Below are positions 1-7,640 of a stretch of 11,136 bases of DNA, one piece after another. Both the position numbers and the translations under genes were made by a program. This DNA is from an uncultured Actinomycetes bacterium. Lineage in GTDB: Bacteria > Actinomycetota > Thermoleophilia > Gaiellales > F1-60-MAGs149. The notes beneath the pieces were generated by a model, which worked only from the letters and a program-made list of their open reading frames with translations, did not search any database and was not told where the DNA came from. The first letter of the stretch is position 1. Every line of letters begins with the position of its first letter. The stretch lies in the NCBI GenBank assembly GCA_903873565.1, contig CAIQOY010000287.1, forward strand, positions 1-11,136. Direction: 5' to 3'.

Positions 1-650
1 CCCCGCTCGGCGACGCCCTGCCACTCGGGCCGCAGGCGGCTGATCGCCATCCAGAGGGCGTTCGGGGAGCGCCCGGTGCGGCGCGCGGCCTCCGCGTAGC
101 TGAGCTCGCGCGCCACGAGGCCGACCGCGATCTCGTCGGGCAGGCCGGTGCGCTCGGCGGTCAGGTGCGCGGCGCGCTCGACATCCCGACGGAAGCGCAC
201 GAGGTCGACCGGGTCGCGCTCGGACCGCGCCGCCACGTCGGCGTCGAGCCGCTCATGGCGGGGCCCGCGGCGGCGCTCGGCGTCGGCGCGCCAGGCCTCG
301 CGGCGCACCGCGCCCTCGACCAGGAGGTAGGCGTGCAGCCCGTCGGGGCCGGTGCGCACGAGGACCCGGGCCAGCTCGCGGTCGACGGGCTCCCAGAGCC
401 GGCGCTCGGCCTCCTCCAGCAGGATGCGGTCGCGCGGATCGGCCTCCTCCCCGCGCTCGAGGGCGCAGGCCAGCTCCAGCGCCCGGGCGACGCCGTCGGC
501 GATGGCGCGCCGGCGCGCCTCCGTGCTCGTGGCCGCCGCACCCGGGACCGCCGCGTCGAGCAGGAGCAGCGCGCCGGGGCGCGCGCAGACGTCGCGGATC
601 GCGTCCGCGGAGGGCCGTCGCGGCGGGGCGGAGACGGGCATCGTGGCCAT
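1..650 (-). CDS. Unrecognised protein with C-terminal sigma-region-4-like helix-turn-helix (3' end outside window)
   Basis: I do not recognise the family. The frame is open from an ATG at 650 to the left edge, giving 216 residues with no stop, and third codon positions are almost all G or C, as in a real gene of this genome. A second in-frame ATG at 641 (residue 4) is an alternative start; neither has a clear Shine-Dalgarno. Residues about 40-165 are rich in Arg, Glu and Ala and predicted largely helical, with no signal peptide or membrane segment. Residues about 173-210 resemble the helix-turn-helix of sigma factor region 4 or a small DNA-binding regulator: LSYAEAARRTGRSPNALW followed by ISRLRPEW. 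No sigma region 2 is evident. It lies 59 bases downstream of murB on the same strand, so it may be cotranscribed with the dcw genes or may start a new unit. A DNA-binding role is inferred from the HTH only. Confidence 0.7.
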   Translation of the reverse strand, partial: MATMPVSAPPRRPSADAIRDVCARPGALLLLDAAVPGAAATSTEARRRAIADGVARALELACALERGEEADPRDRILLEEAERRLWEPVDRELARVLVRTGPDGLHAYLLVEGAVRREAWRADAERRRGPRHERLDADVAARSERDPVDLVRFRRDVERAAHLTAERTGLPDEIAVGLVARELSYAEAARRTGRSPNALWMAISRLRPEWQGVAER

Positions 651-709
651 TGCTCGACGCCCGAACCTAGTCGCGCCCGCTCAGGCCGGGGCGGCGCCGG
701 TGTGCCGGC
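651..709 (-). other. murB to HTH-gene intergenic gap with small hairpin
   Basis: This is the longest gene-free gap in the window. Directly after the murB stop is a perfect inverted repeat, GCCGG-loop-CCGGC at 696-709 with a 4-base loop, but no T-run follows it. A TAGGTT at 669-664 (minus strand) fits a loose TAnnnT -10 box about 14 bases before the downstream ATG, but no convincing -35 is present. The gap could separate the Mur operon from the next gene or be a plain read-through spacer; the sequence does not decide. Confidence 0.4.
696..709 (-). terminator. Possible weak terminator or attenuating hairpin after murB
   Basis: A 5-bp all-GC stem with a 4-base loop begins on the base after the murB TGA. 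Intrinsic terminators normally carry a T-run after the stem and this one has none, so termination activity is doubtful. In a genome this GC-rich, such short repeats also arise by chance. Confidence 0.2.
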
Positions 710-1599
<890 letters not shown>

Positions 1600-1603
<4 letters not shown>

Positions 1604-2907
1604 TCGAGCACCTCCCGCGCGATCCGGTCGACGGGGCCCGCGCCGCAGCAGAGCACGAGGTCGCCGCTGCGGGCCATGCCGCGCAGGACGTCGACCGCGG
1701 AGCGGTCGTCGCCGACGAAGCGCGCGTCGCCGCCGAGCAGCTCGACGATCCGCCGCGCGCTGGCCTCGGGGTCGGGGCGGCCGCGCGCGACGTAGGTCTC
1801 GAGCACGACGACGCGGTCGGCGGCGCGCAGGGCGTCGGCGAACTCCTCGGCGAAGGCGACGGTGCGCCACGGCATGTGCGGCTGGAACAGCACCACCAGC
1901 CGCTTGGGCTCGCGGCCGCGGGCGGCGCCGATCGCGGCCCGCAGCTCGGCCGGGTGGTGGGCGTAGTCGTCGACCACCGTGTAGCCGTAGGCCGTCCCGA
2001 GCACCTCGAAGCGCCGGCCCGCACCCGAGAACCCCTCGAGCACGGCGAAGGCCTCGTCGAGGCCGACCCCGAGCCGCTCGAGGACGAGGGCGGCCGCGCA
2101 GGCGTTGCCCGCGTTGTGCGCCCCGGGGACGGCGAGCCGCACGCGCGCGGGGCCGCGCGACGGCGCGAAGGCGAGACCCGTCCCGTCCGGGACGGGGTCG
2201 AGCGCGCGCAGCCCCTCCCCCGGCCCGACGCCGAAGCGCGCGACCGGACAGGGCGCGTCCAGCTCGACCCCGTCGCCGAGCAGGAGCAGCCCGTCCGCGG
2301 GCAGGTCGGCGACCCACTCGGCGAGGAGCGCGGTCACGTCCGCCACCGAGTCGTAGTGGTCGAGGTGGTCGAGGTCGACGTTGAGGACGACGGCGACGTC
2401 GGCGGGCAGGAGGCGCACTGAGCGGTCCGACTCGTCGCCCTCGGCGATCGCGAGGCCGCTCGCCCCGCCGCGCGCGTTCGTGCCGAGGTCGCGCACCTCG
2501 CCCCCGACCAGGAAGGTCGGGTCGAGGCCGAGCCGCTCGGCCGCGTAGGCCAGCATCGAGGTGGTCGTGGTCTTGCCGTGCGCGCCCGTCACGACGACGC
2601 GGCGGTCGTGCTCGGCGAGGATCGCCGCGAGCGCCTCCGCGCGGTGCTGGACGGGGATCCCGAGCTCGCGGGCGCGCACGAGCTCCGGCGCGTCCGCGGG
2701 GATCGCCCCGGAGGCGATCACGCGGTCGCAGCCCTCCACGTGGGCCGCGTCGTGGCCGATCGCGCAGGCGATGCCCTCCCCGCCGAGCCGCCGCACCAGC
2801 GGCCCGCCCTCCCGGTCGCAGCCCGTGACGGCCTCCCCGCGCTGGGCGAGGACGCGCGCGATCGCGCTCATCCCGGCCCCGCCGACCCCGACCAGGTGCG
2901 TGGTCAC
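1600..2907 (-). CDS. murC: UDP-N-acetylmuramate--L-alanine ligase (MurC)
   Basis: This cytoplasmic ligase uses ATP to add L-alanine to UDP-MurNAc, the first amino acid of the stem peptide. The protein is 435 residues, near the Bacillus-type length. The N-terminal Rossmann domain opens with GVGGAGMSAIA (7-17). The central ATPase domain has the P-loop TGAHGKTTTT (107-116, Lys112), the EGDESD acidic motif (156-161) and DLDHLDHYDS (178-187). GAHNAGNACAA (262-272) and GAGRRFEVLG (295-304) follow. The C-terminal domain holds DDYAHHP (313-319) and FQPHMPWRT (341-349). This set, especially DDYAHHP, separates MurC from MurD, MurE and MurF. The FQPH block is usually followed by a Tyr/Ser-Arg-Thr pattern and here reads MPWRT. 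The usual C-terminal GAGDI block reads GAGPVD. The GTG start at 2907 overlaps the murG stop by four bases and has GGGAGG four bases upstream. Confidence 0.96.
1611..1616 (-). promoter_or_regulatory. Shine-Dalgarno for murB
   Basis: GGGAGG, extending to GGGAGGTG, lies inside the 3' end of murC, with seven bases between GGAGG and the GTG at 1603. It fixes the murB start, which would otherwise be ambiguous because the frame is open for about 700 bases further upstream. Confidence 0.75.
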
Positions 2908-3977
2908 GCCGCCTCCCGGCGGGCCAGGGCGAGCAGGATGTCCGCCATCGCGCGGGCGGCGTCGGGGCGCGCGAGGCCCCGCATCGCCTGCTCCATGCCG
3001 CGGCGGCGGGCGTCGTCGGCGAGGATCCCGTCGATCTCCGCGCGCAGCCCGGCCGCCGTGAGCTCAGCGTCGCCGATCACCACGGCGGCCCCCAGCGCCC
3101 GGAAGGGCGCGGCGTTGAGCGACTGGTGGTCGTCGGCGGCGCCCGCCCAGGGCACGAGGATCGCCGCGCGGCCCGCGGCCGCGACCTCGGCCACGGAGCC
3201 GCCGGCCCGCGCGACCACGAGGTCGGCGGCGGCCAGGAGCTCGGGCATGCGGTCGGAGAACTCGATCTCGGCGAAGCGCTCGGGGCACGCGCCGACGCGG
3301 CCCTTGCCGCGGCCGGTCACGAGCAGGACGCGGGTGCCCGCGGGCGGGCCGTCGGGGTACGCACCGCGGAGGGCGTCGTTGAGGGGGCCAGCGCCCAGGG
3401 AGCCCCCGAAGCAGACGACGAGCCGCTCGCCGTCGGCCACGCCGAGCCCGGCGCGGGCCGCGGCGCGGTCGGCCGTGCCGAACGCCGCGTCGACGGGGCG
3501 GCCGGTGACGACGTACTTGGGCGGCTCGAGCCCGGCGACGGGGAAGGCGAGCATCACGCGGTCGGCGAGGGGCGCGGCCAGGCGGTTGGCGAGGCCGAGG
3601 CGCGCGTCGGCCTCGGACAGCGCGCAGGGGATGCGCCGGCGGCGCGCCGCCGCGACCATCGGGCCGGCCACGTAGCCCCCACCCCCGAAGACGGCGTCCG
3701 GGCGCACCCGGTCGATGATCCCGAGGCAGGCCGAGGGCGCGCGCACGGCGCGCCCCAGCGCCCGCACCAGCGCCGGTCCCGGGCGGCGCGGCAGGCCCGA
3801 CACCCGGAACGGGTGGAAGGCGTAGCCGCGCGCGGGCACGAGCTCCGCCTCGATCCGGTCCGGCGTGCCGGCGAACTCGACGTGCGCGCCCCGGCGCACG
3901 AGCTCGTCGGCCACGGCGAGCGCGGGCGCGACGTGCCCGACGGTGCCGCCGGCGCTGATCAGGATCCGCTCGGGCAT
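2904..3977 (-). CDS. murG: UDP-GlcNAc:lipid I N-acetylglucosaminyltransferase (MurG)
   Basis: This membrane-associated GT28 (GT-B fold) enzyme transfers GlcNAc from UDP-GlcNAc to lipid I, forming lipid II on the inner membrane face. The protein is 357 residues, the usual length. The first glycine loop is AGGTVGHVAPALA (9-21), resembling the actinobacterial GGTAGH form. The second is FGGGGYVAGP (97-106). The C-terminal half has FGGSLGAGPLN (190-200), ARAGGSVAEVAAAG (256-269, Glu264) and DDHQSLNA (282-289), which bind the nucleotide sugar in the family. The usual HEQN or HEAN motif before GLANR reads SEAD (121-124), and the GNP block before it reads GRP (159-161), so the copy is diverged. The ATG at 3977 lies 21 bases after the ftsW stop. 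No strong Shine-Dalgarno is seen, but the glycine loop follows the start directly as expected. Its position between ftsW and murC supports the call. Confidence 0.93.
   Translation of the reverse strand: MPERILISAGGTVGHVAPALAVADELVRRGAHVEFAGTPDRIEAELVPARGYAFHPFRVSGLPRRPGPALVRALGRAVRAPSACLGIIDRVRPDAVFGGGGYVAGPMVAAARRRRIPCALSEADARLGLANRLAAPLADRVMLAFPVAGLEPPKYVVTGRPVDAAFGTADRAAARAGLGVADGERLVVCFGGSLGAGPLNDALRGAYPDGPPAGTRVLLVTGRGKGRVGACPERFAEIEFSDRMPELLAAADLVVARAGGSVAEVAAAGRAAILVPWAGAADDHQSLNAAPFRALGAAVVIGDAELTAAGLRAEIDGILADDARRRGMEQAMRGLARPDAARAMADILLALARREAA
2912..2917 (-). promoter_or_regulatory. Shine-Dalgarno for murC
   Basis: GGGAGG lies within the last codons of murG, four bases before the murC GTG at 2907. 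The spacing is short but the match is strong, supporting this start and translational coupling to murG. Confidence 0.65.
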
Positions 3978-3998
3978 CGCCCCAAGGCTAGAGGACGG

Positions 3999-5255
3999 CT
4001 AGGCCTCGACCGGGGACCGGCGGCGGCGGCGCGGGGACGGCTCGGGCGCCTCGTCGTCCGTGGGCTTGGCGCGGCGGGGACGGGCGGCCGCGACCTGCGG
4101 CTCGCGGCTGATCGCCACCAGGAGGCCGACGAGGATCAGGACGACGACGCGCGACGACGAGCCGTGCGAGATCAACGGCAGCGGGATGCCGGTCAGGGGC
4201 AGGATGCCCATGACCGCGCCGAGGTTGATGATCGCCTGACCCGCCACCAGCGCGGTGGCGCCGGCCGCCACCAGCCGCTGGAACGGGTCGGCCGCGCGCG
4301 CCGCGATCGTGAAGCCCGCCCAGGTGAAGGCCCCGAACAGCCCGATCGTGATGATCGCGCCGACCAGCCCGAGCTCCTCGCCGATCACCGCGAAGATCAT
4401 GTCCGTGTGGGCCTCGGGGAGGAAGTTGACCTTCTGGACGCTCGAGCCGAGGCCCTGGCCGAAGATCCCGCCCGACCCGATCGCGATCATCGCCTGGACG
4501 ACCTGGTAGGCGCCGTCCTGGCTCTGCCCCCACGGATCGAGGAACGCGAAGATGCGGTCGCGGCGGTAGGGCGCGGCCCAGATCGCGATCGCGCCGGCCG
4601 CGAGCCCCGCGGCGACGACCTTCGCCAGCAGCGCCTTGCGGGCGCCGGCGGCGATCAGGACGGCGAAGGTCATCACGCAGATGGCGAGCGTCGTGCCGAG
4701 GTCGGGCTGCAGCATCACCAGCACGCAGACCACGGCCACCAGCGCCCCGATCGGGAACAGGAGCTCGCGCACGGTGTCCGGCGCGCGGCCGCGCGTGGCG
4801 ATGATGACGGCGACCACGAGCAGCACGCCCAGCTTCGCGAACTCGGACGGCTGGATCGAGACGGGGCCGAGCGGCAGCCAGCGCGTGGCGCCGTTGATCG
4901 TCAGGCCGACGCCGGGGATGGCGAGCGCGATCAGCGCGAGCAGGGACAGCCCGAAGACCGGCAGCGCCAGCTTCCGGATCCAGGCCGCGGGCATGAAGAT
5001 CAGCCCGCCGAGGAGCACGACGCCGGCGGCCGTGAAGAGCAGGCCGTTCTTGATGAAGTAGAGCGAGTCGTGGTTGAAGTCGGGGTTGGTCATGGCGTGC
5101 GCGCTGGACGCCGAGTAGACCATGATCAGCCCGAACACCGTCAGGAAGAACGTCGCGATCAGGAGCACCTGGCCCTCGATCGGGAGCTCGCGGCCCGGCG
5201 GCGCGGACGCGCGCTCGCCGGGGCGGATCAGGCGCAGGGGGTTCGTGGGCCGCAC
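3999..5255 (-). CDS. ftsW: SEDS-family septal peptidoglycan glycosyltransferase (FtsW)
   Basis: FtsW polymerises lipid II into glycan strands at the division site in complex with the class B PBP (FtsI). The 418-residue protein has a short cytoplasmic N-terminus, about ten hydrophobic membrane segments starting near residue 28, and a charged C-terminal tail (about 384-418) with a run of five arginines. Family motifs are GATRWLPLG (122-130), QPSEFAKLG (135-143), QPDLGTT (183-189), the extracellular-loop block GQGLGSSVQKVNFLPEAHTD (266-285) and PLTGIPLPLISHGSSS (353-368). Asp285 in HTD matches the catalytic aspartate of SEDS enzymes. Neighbouring murD and murG favour FtsW over RodA or SpoVE. The GTG start at 5255 lies 40 bases after the murD stop. 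No clear Shine-Dalgarno precedes it and no other in-frame start lies in the gap, so the start is moderately certain. Confidence 0.94.
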   Translation of the reverse strand: MRPTNPLRLIRPGERASAPPGRELPIEGQVLLIATFFLTVFGLIMVYSASSAHAMTNPDFNHDSLYFIKNGLLFTAAGVVLLGGLIFMPAAWIRKLALPVFGLSLLALIALAIPGVGLTINGATRWLPLGPVSIQPSEFAKLGVLLVVAVIIATRGRAPDTVRELLFPIGALVAVVCVLVMLQPDLGTTLAICVMTFAVLIAAGARKALLAKVVAAGLAAGAIAIWAAPYRRDRIFAFLDPWGQSQDGAYQVVQAMIAIGSGGIFGQGLGSSVQKVNFLPEAHTDMIFAVIGEELGLVGAIITIGLFGAFTWAGFTIAARAADPFQRLVAAGATALVAGQAIINLGAVMGILPLTGIPLPLISHGSSSRVVVLILVGLLVAISREPQVAAARPRRAKPTDDEAPEPSPRRRRRSPVEA

Positions 5256-5295
5256 GGGGCGGACTTCGCCGCCCGGGCCGCTTCCCCTGCGGGGA

Positions 5296-6582
5296 TCAGG
5301 CCGCGCCGAGCTCGGCGGCGAGAACCCGGAAGCGGTCGCCGCGGGCCGTGTAGTCGGCGAACTCGTCGAAGCTCGCGCAGGCCGGCGCGAGCAGCACGTG
5401 CTCGCCCGGGGCGGCGTCCCGGACGGCCCGGCGGACGGCGTCGTCGAAGCCCGCGCAGACGACGTGGTCGACGCCGGCCGCGGCCAGCGGCTCGGCCATC
5501 CGCGCCCCCGCCGGGCCCGTCAGGTAGGCCCGCTCCACCCGCCCCGCGAGCGCGGCGGCGAGCGGCGCGAAGTCGGCGCCCTTGTCGGAGCCGCCGAGCA
5601 CGATCCGCACCCCGCCCTCGGGGAACGCGGTCAGCGCCTTCAGCGCCGCGTCGACGTTGGTGGCCTTCGAGTCGTTCCAGAGCCGCACGCCAGCCGCGGC
5701 CCCGCAGTCCTCGAGCCGGTGCGGCACCGGCGCGAAGCCGCGCACCGCGGCGCGCAGCACGTCGTCCCCCACGCCCACCGCCCGCGCGAGCGCCGCCGCC
5801 ACCGCCACGTTCTCGCGGTTGTGGTCGCCGCGCAGGCGCCCCTCCGCGAAGCCGAGCGCGTCCGCGTCGGCCGCGCGCACGCGCTCGACCCGGCCGTCGC
5901 CGGGCAGGCGGCCGAGGTCGGCGCACCACGGGTCGTCGTCGTTGAGCACGGCGAGGTCGCCCGCGTCCTGGCGCTCGAAGATGCGCAGCTTCGCCGCCCC
6001 GTAGGCCTCCAGCGTGCCGTGGCGGTCGAGGTGGTCGGGAGTCAGGTTGGTGATCGCGGCGGCGTCGCAGCGCAGGCTGTGCACGTCCTCGAGCTGGAAG
6101 CTCGACAGCTCGGCGACCACGATCCCGCCCTCGGGCAGGTCGCCCGCCACGTCGCAGAGCGCGACGCCGACGTTGCCGCAGACGACGTGCGGCAGGGCCG
6201 CCTCGCGCAGCATCGCCCCGACCAGCTCGGTGGTGGTGGTCTTGCCGTTGGTGCCGGTCACGCCGATCACGCGGGCCCCGGGCGGCAAGAGGCGGTAGCC
6301 GAGCTCGACCTCGCTCCACACGGGGATCCCCCGCTCGCGCGCCGCGGCCGCGAGCGGGTGCTCGCCGGGCACCCCGGGGCTCTTGACCAGGACGTCGCAG
6401 CCCGTGAGCAATGCCGCGTCGGGCCCGACCACCGGGCAGGGCGGGTCGAGGGCGCCGGCCGGGTCGTCGTCGACGAGGACGGGCTCGAGGCCCGCGTCGA
6501 GCAGGGCCTGCGCGGCGGCGCGCCCCGAGCGGGCCGCCCCGAGCACCAGCGGGCTGCGCGGCAGGTCGAGGTCGCCCGTCAT
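5296..6582 (-). CDS. murD: UDP-N-acetylmuramoyl-L-alanine--D-glutamate ligase (MurD)
   Basis: This cytoplasmic ligase uses ATP to add D-glutamate to UDP-MurNAc-L-Ala. The protein is 428 residues, typical for MurD. The N-terminal domain carries VLGAARSG (13-20) and KSPGVP (67-72). The ATPase domain has VTGTNGKTTTTE (108-119, Lys114), ELSSFQLE (158-165), NLTPDHLDRH (179-188) and AAKLRIF (196-202), where Lys198 matches the carbamylated lysine of the family. The C-terminal part has GDHNRENVAVAAA (252-264), PHRLE (287-291), NDSKATN (303-309) and LAPACASFDEF (398-408). ELSSFQLE with DSKATN is the MurD signature. The ATG start at 6582 overlaps the mraY stop as ATGA. Unlike its neighbours it has no Shine-Dalgarno, so translation probably depends on ribosomes finishing mraY. 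The reading frame continues upstream through mraY only as a shadow. Confidence 0.96.
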   Translation of the reverse strand: MTGDLDLPRSPLVLGAARSGRAAAQALLDAGLEPVLVDDDPAGALDPPCPVVGPDAALLTGCDVLVKSPGVPGEHPLAAAARERGIPVWSEVELGYRLLPPGARVIGVTGTNGKTTTTELVGAMLREAALPHVVCGNVGVALCDVAGDLPEGGIVVAELSSFQLEDVHSLRCDAAAITNLTPDHLDRHGTLEAYGAAKLRIFERQDAGDLAVLNDDDPWCADLGRLPGDGRVERVRAADADALGFAEGRLRGDHNRENVAVAAALARAVGVGDDVLRAAVRGFAPVPHRLEDCGAAAGVRLWNDSKATNVDAALKALTAFPEGGVRIVLGGSDKGADFAPLAAALAGRVERAYLTGPAGARMAEPLAAAGVDHVVCAGFDDAVRRAVRDAAPGEHVLLAPACASFDEFADYTARGDRFRVLAAELGAA

Positions 6583-7640
6583 ACGTACTGGTCGAAGCGC
6601 ACGTAGTAGAGGACGAACGCGATCGACGCGAAGATCGAGGCCACGATCAGGAAGCGGAACATGATCTTCGTCTCGCTCCAGGCCTTCATCTCGAAGTGGT
6701 GGTGGATCGGCGCCATCAGGAAGACGCGGCGGCCGAAGCGGCGGAAGCTGATCACCTGGATGATCACGCTGGCCGCCTCGGCGACGAAGATGCCGCCGAT
6801 GAAGAGGAGCAGGAGCTCCGTCTTCGTGAAGATCGCGAACCCGGCCAGCGCGCCGCCGAGGGCCAGCGACCCCGTGTCGCCCATGAACACCTCGGCCGGG
6901 TACGAGTTGAACCACAGGAAGCCCACGCAGGCGCCGAGCAGCGCCGCCGCGAGGATCGCCATGTCGAGGGTCTGGGAGGTCTGCTGCTGGATCTCGAAGA
7001 GGCCCGGCCCCGAGACCGGCTCCTGACCCGTGGGGAAGCGCAGCGCGCGCTGGCCGACCTGGAAGCCGATCACGCACATCGCCGTGAAGGCGAGCATCGC
7101 GATGGTGGTCGTGCCGGCGGCGAGGCCGTCCAGGCCGTCGGTCAGGTTGACCGCGTTGGAGGCGCCGAGCACGATCAGGAAGACGAGCACGTACCAGGCC
7201 GGCCCGAGCTCGATGTGGACGTCCACGAGCGGCACGAACAGCCGCGTCGAGATGCCCTGCTGCGCGGCGACGAGGCAGAGCACGACGGAGATCAGGACCT
7301 GCCCGACCAGCTTGTAGCGCCCGCGCAGCCCGAGCGAGCGCTTGCGCACCACGCTCAGGTAGTCGTCGATGAACCCGATCAGCCCGCAGCCGAGCATCGC
7401 GAACAGGACCGCGAGGCTGCGGGCCCCGAACGAGGAGAACAGCGCGTACGGCACCACGGTGGCCACGATGATCAGGAGGCCGCCCATGGTCGGCGTGCCC
7501 GACTTGACCTGGTGCCCCTCGGGGCCCTCCTCGCGGATCCGCTGGCCGACCTTGAGGCGCCGCAGGAGCCGGACCGCACGGGGCCCGGCGATCACGGAGA
7601 TCAGGATCGCGAGGACGCCGGAGGCGAGGACGTTGGTCAC
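6579..7640 (-). CDS. mraY: Phospho-N-acetylmuramoyl-pentapeptide-transferase (MraY)
   Basis: This integral membrane enzyme moves phospho-MurNAc-pentapeptide from UDP to undecaprenyl phosphate, giving lipid I. The protein is 353 residues, the usual length, with about ten hydrophobic segments. Hallmark motifs are all present: GHQVKSGTPTMGG (42-54), IDDYLSVVRK (91-100), the magnesium-binding NAVNLTDGLDGLA (162-174), FLWFNSYPAEVFMGDTGSLA (241-260) and PIHHHFEMKAW (311-321, the HHH motif). By comparison with other MraY enzymes Asp92-Asp93 and Asp255 are catalytic or metal-binding. The GTG at 7640 is chosen because it overlaps the murF stop as GTGA, a GGGGAGG Shine-Dalgarno sits seven bases upstream, and the first membrane helix begins a few residues later. 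The frame is open much further upstream, antisense to nothing but within murF, and that part is not MraY-like. Confidence 0.97.
   Translation of the reverse strand: MTNVLASGVLAILISVIAGPRAVRLLRRLKVGQRIREEGPEGHQVKSGTPTMGGLLIIVATVVPYALFSSFGARSLAVLFAMLGCGLIGFIDDYLSVVRKRSLGLRGRYKLVGQVLISVVLCLVAAQQGISTRLFVPLVDVHIELGPAWYVLVFLIVLGASNAVNLTDGLDGLAAGTTTIAMLAFTAMCVIGFQVGQRALRFPTGQEPVSGPGLFEIQQQTSQTLDMAILAAALLGACVGFLWFNSYPAEVFMGDTGSLALGGALAGFAIFTKTELLLLFIGGIFVAEAASVIIQVISFRRFGRRVFLMAPIHHHFEMKAWSETKIMFRFLIVASIFASIAFVLYYVRFDQYV

Noticed and set aside
5283..5295. Small hairpin (TCCCC-GCA-GGGGA on the minus strand) just after the murD stop, considered as a terminator
   Set aside because: The stem is only five pairs, there is no T-run, and ftsW begins within 40 bases on the same strand, so termination here is unlikely.
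3126..5945. A very long plus-strand open frame (939 codons) opposite murG, ftsW and murD
   Set aside because: It is antisense to three genes with clear family motifs. Its composition is Arg/Asp/Gly/Ala-rich with no recognisable domain. Long antisense frames are expected at this GC content.
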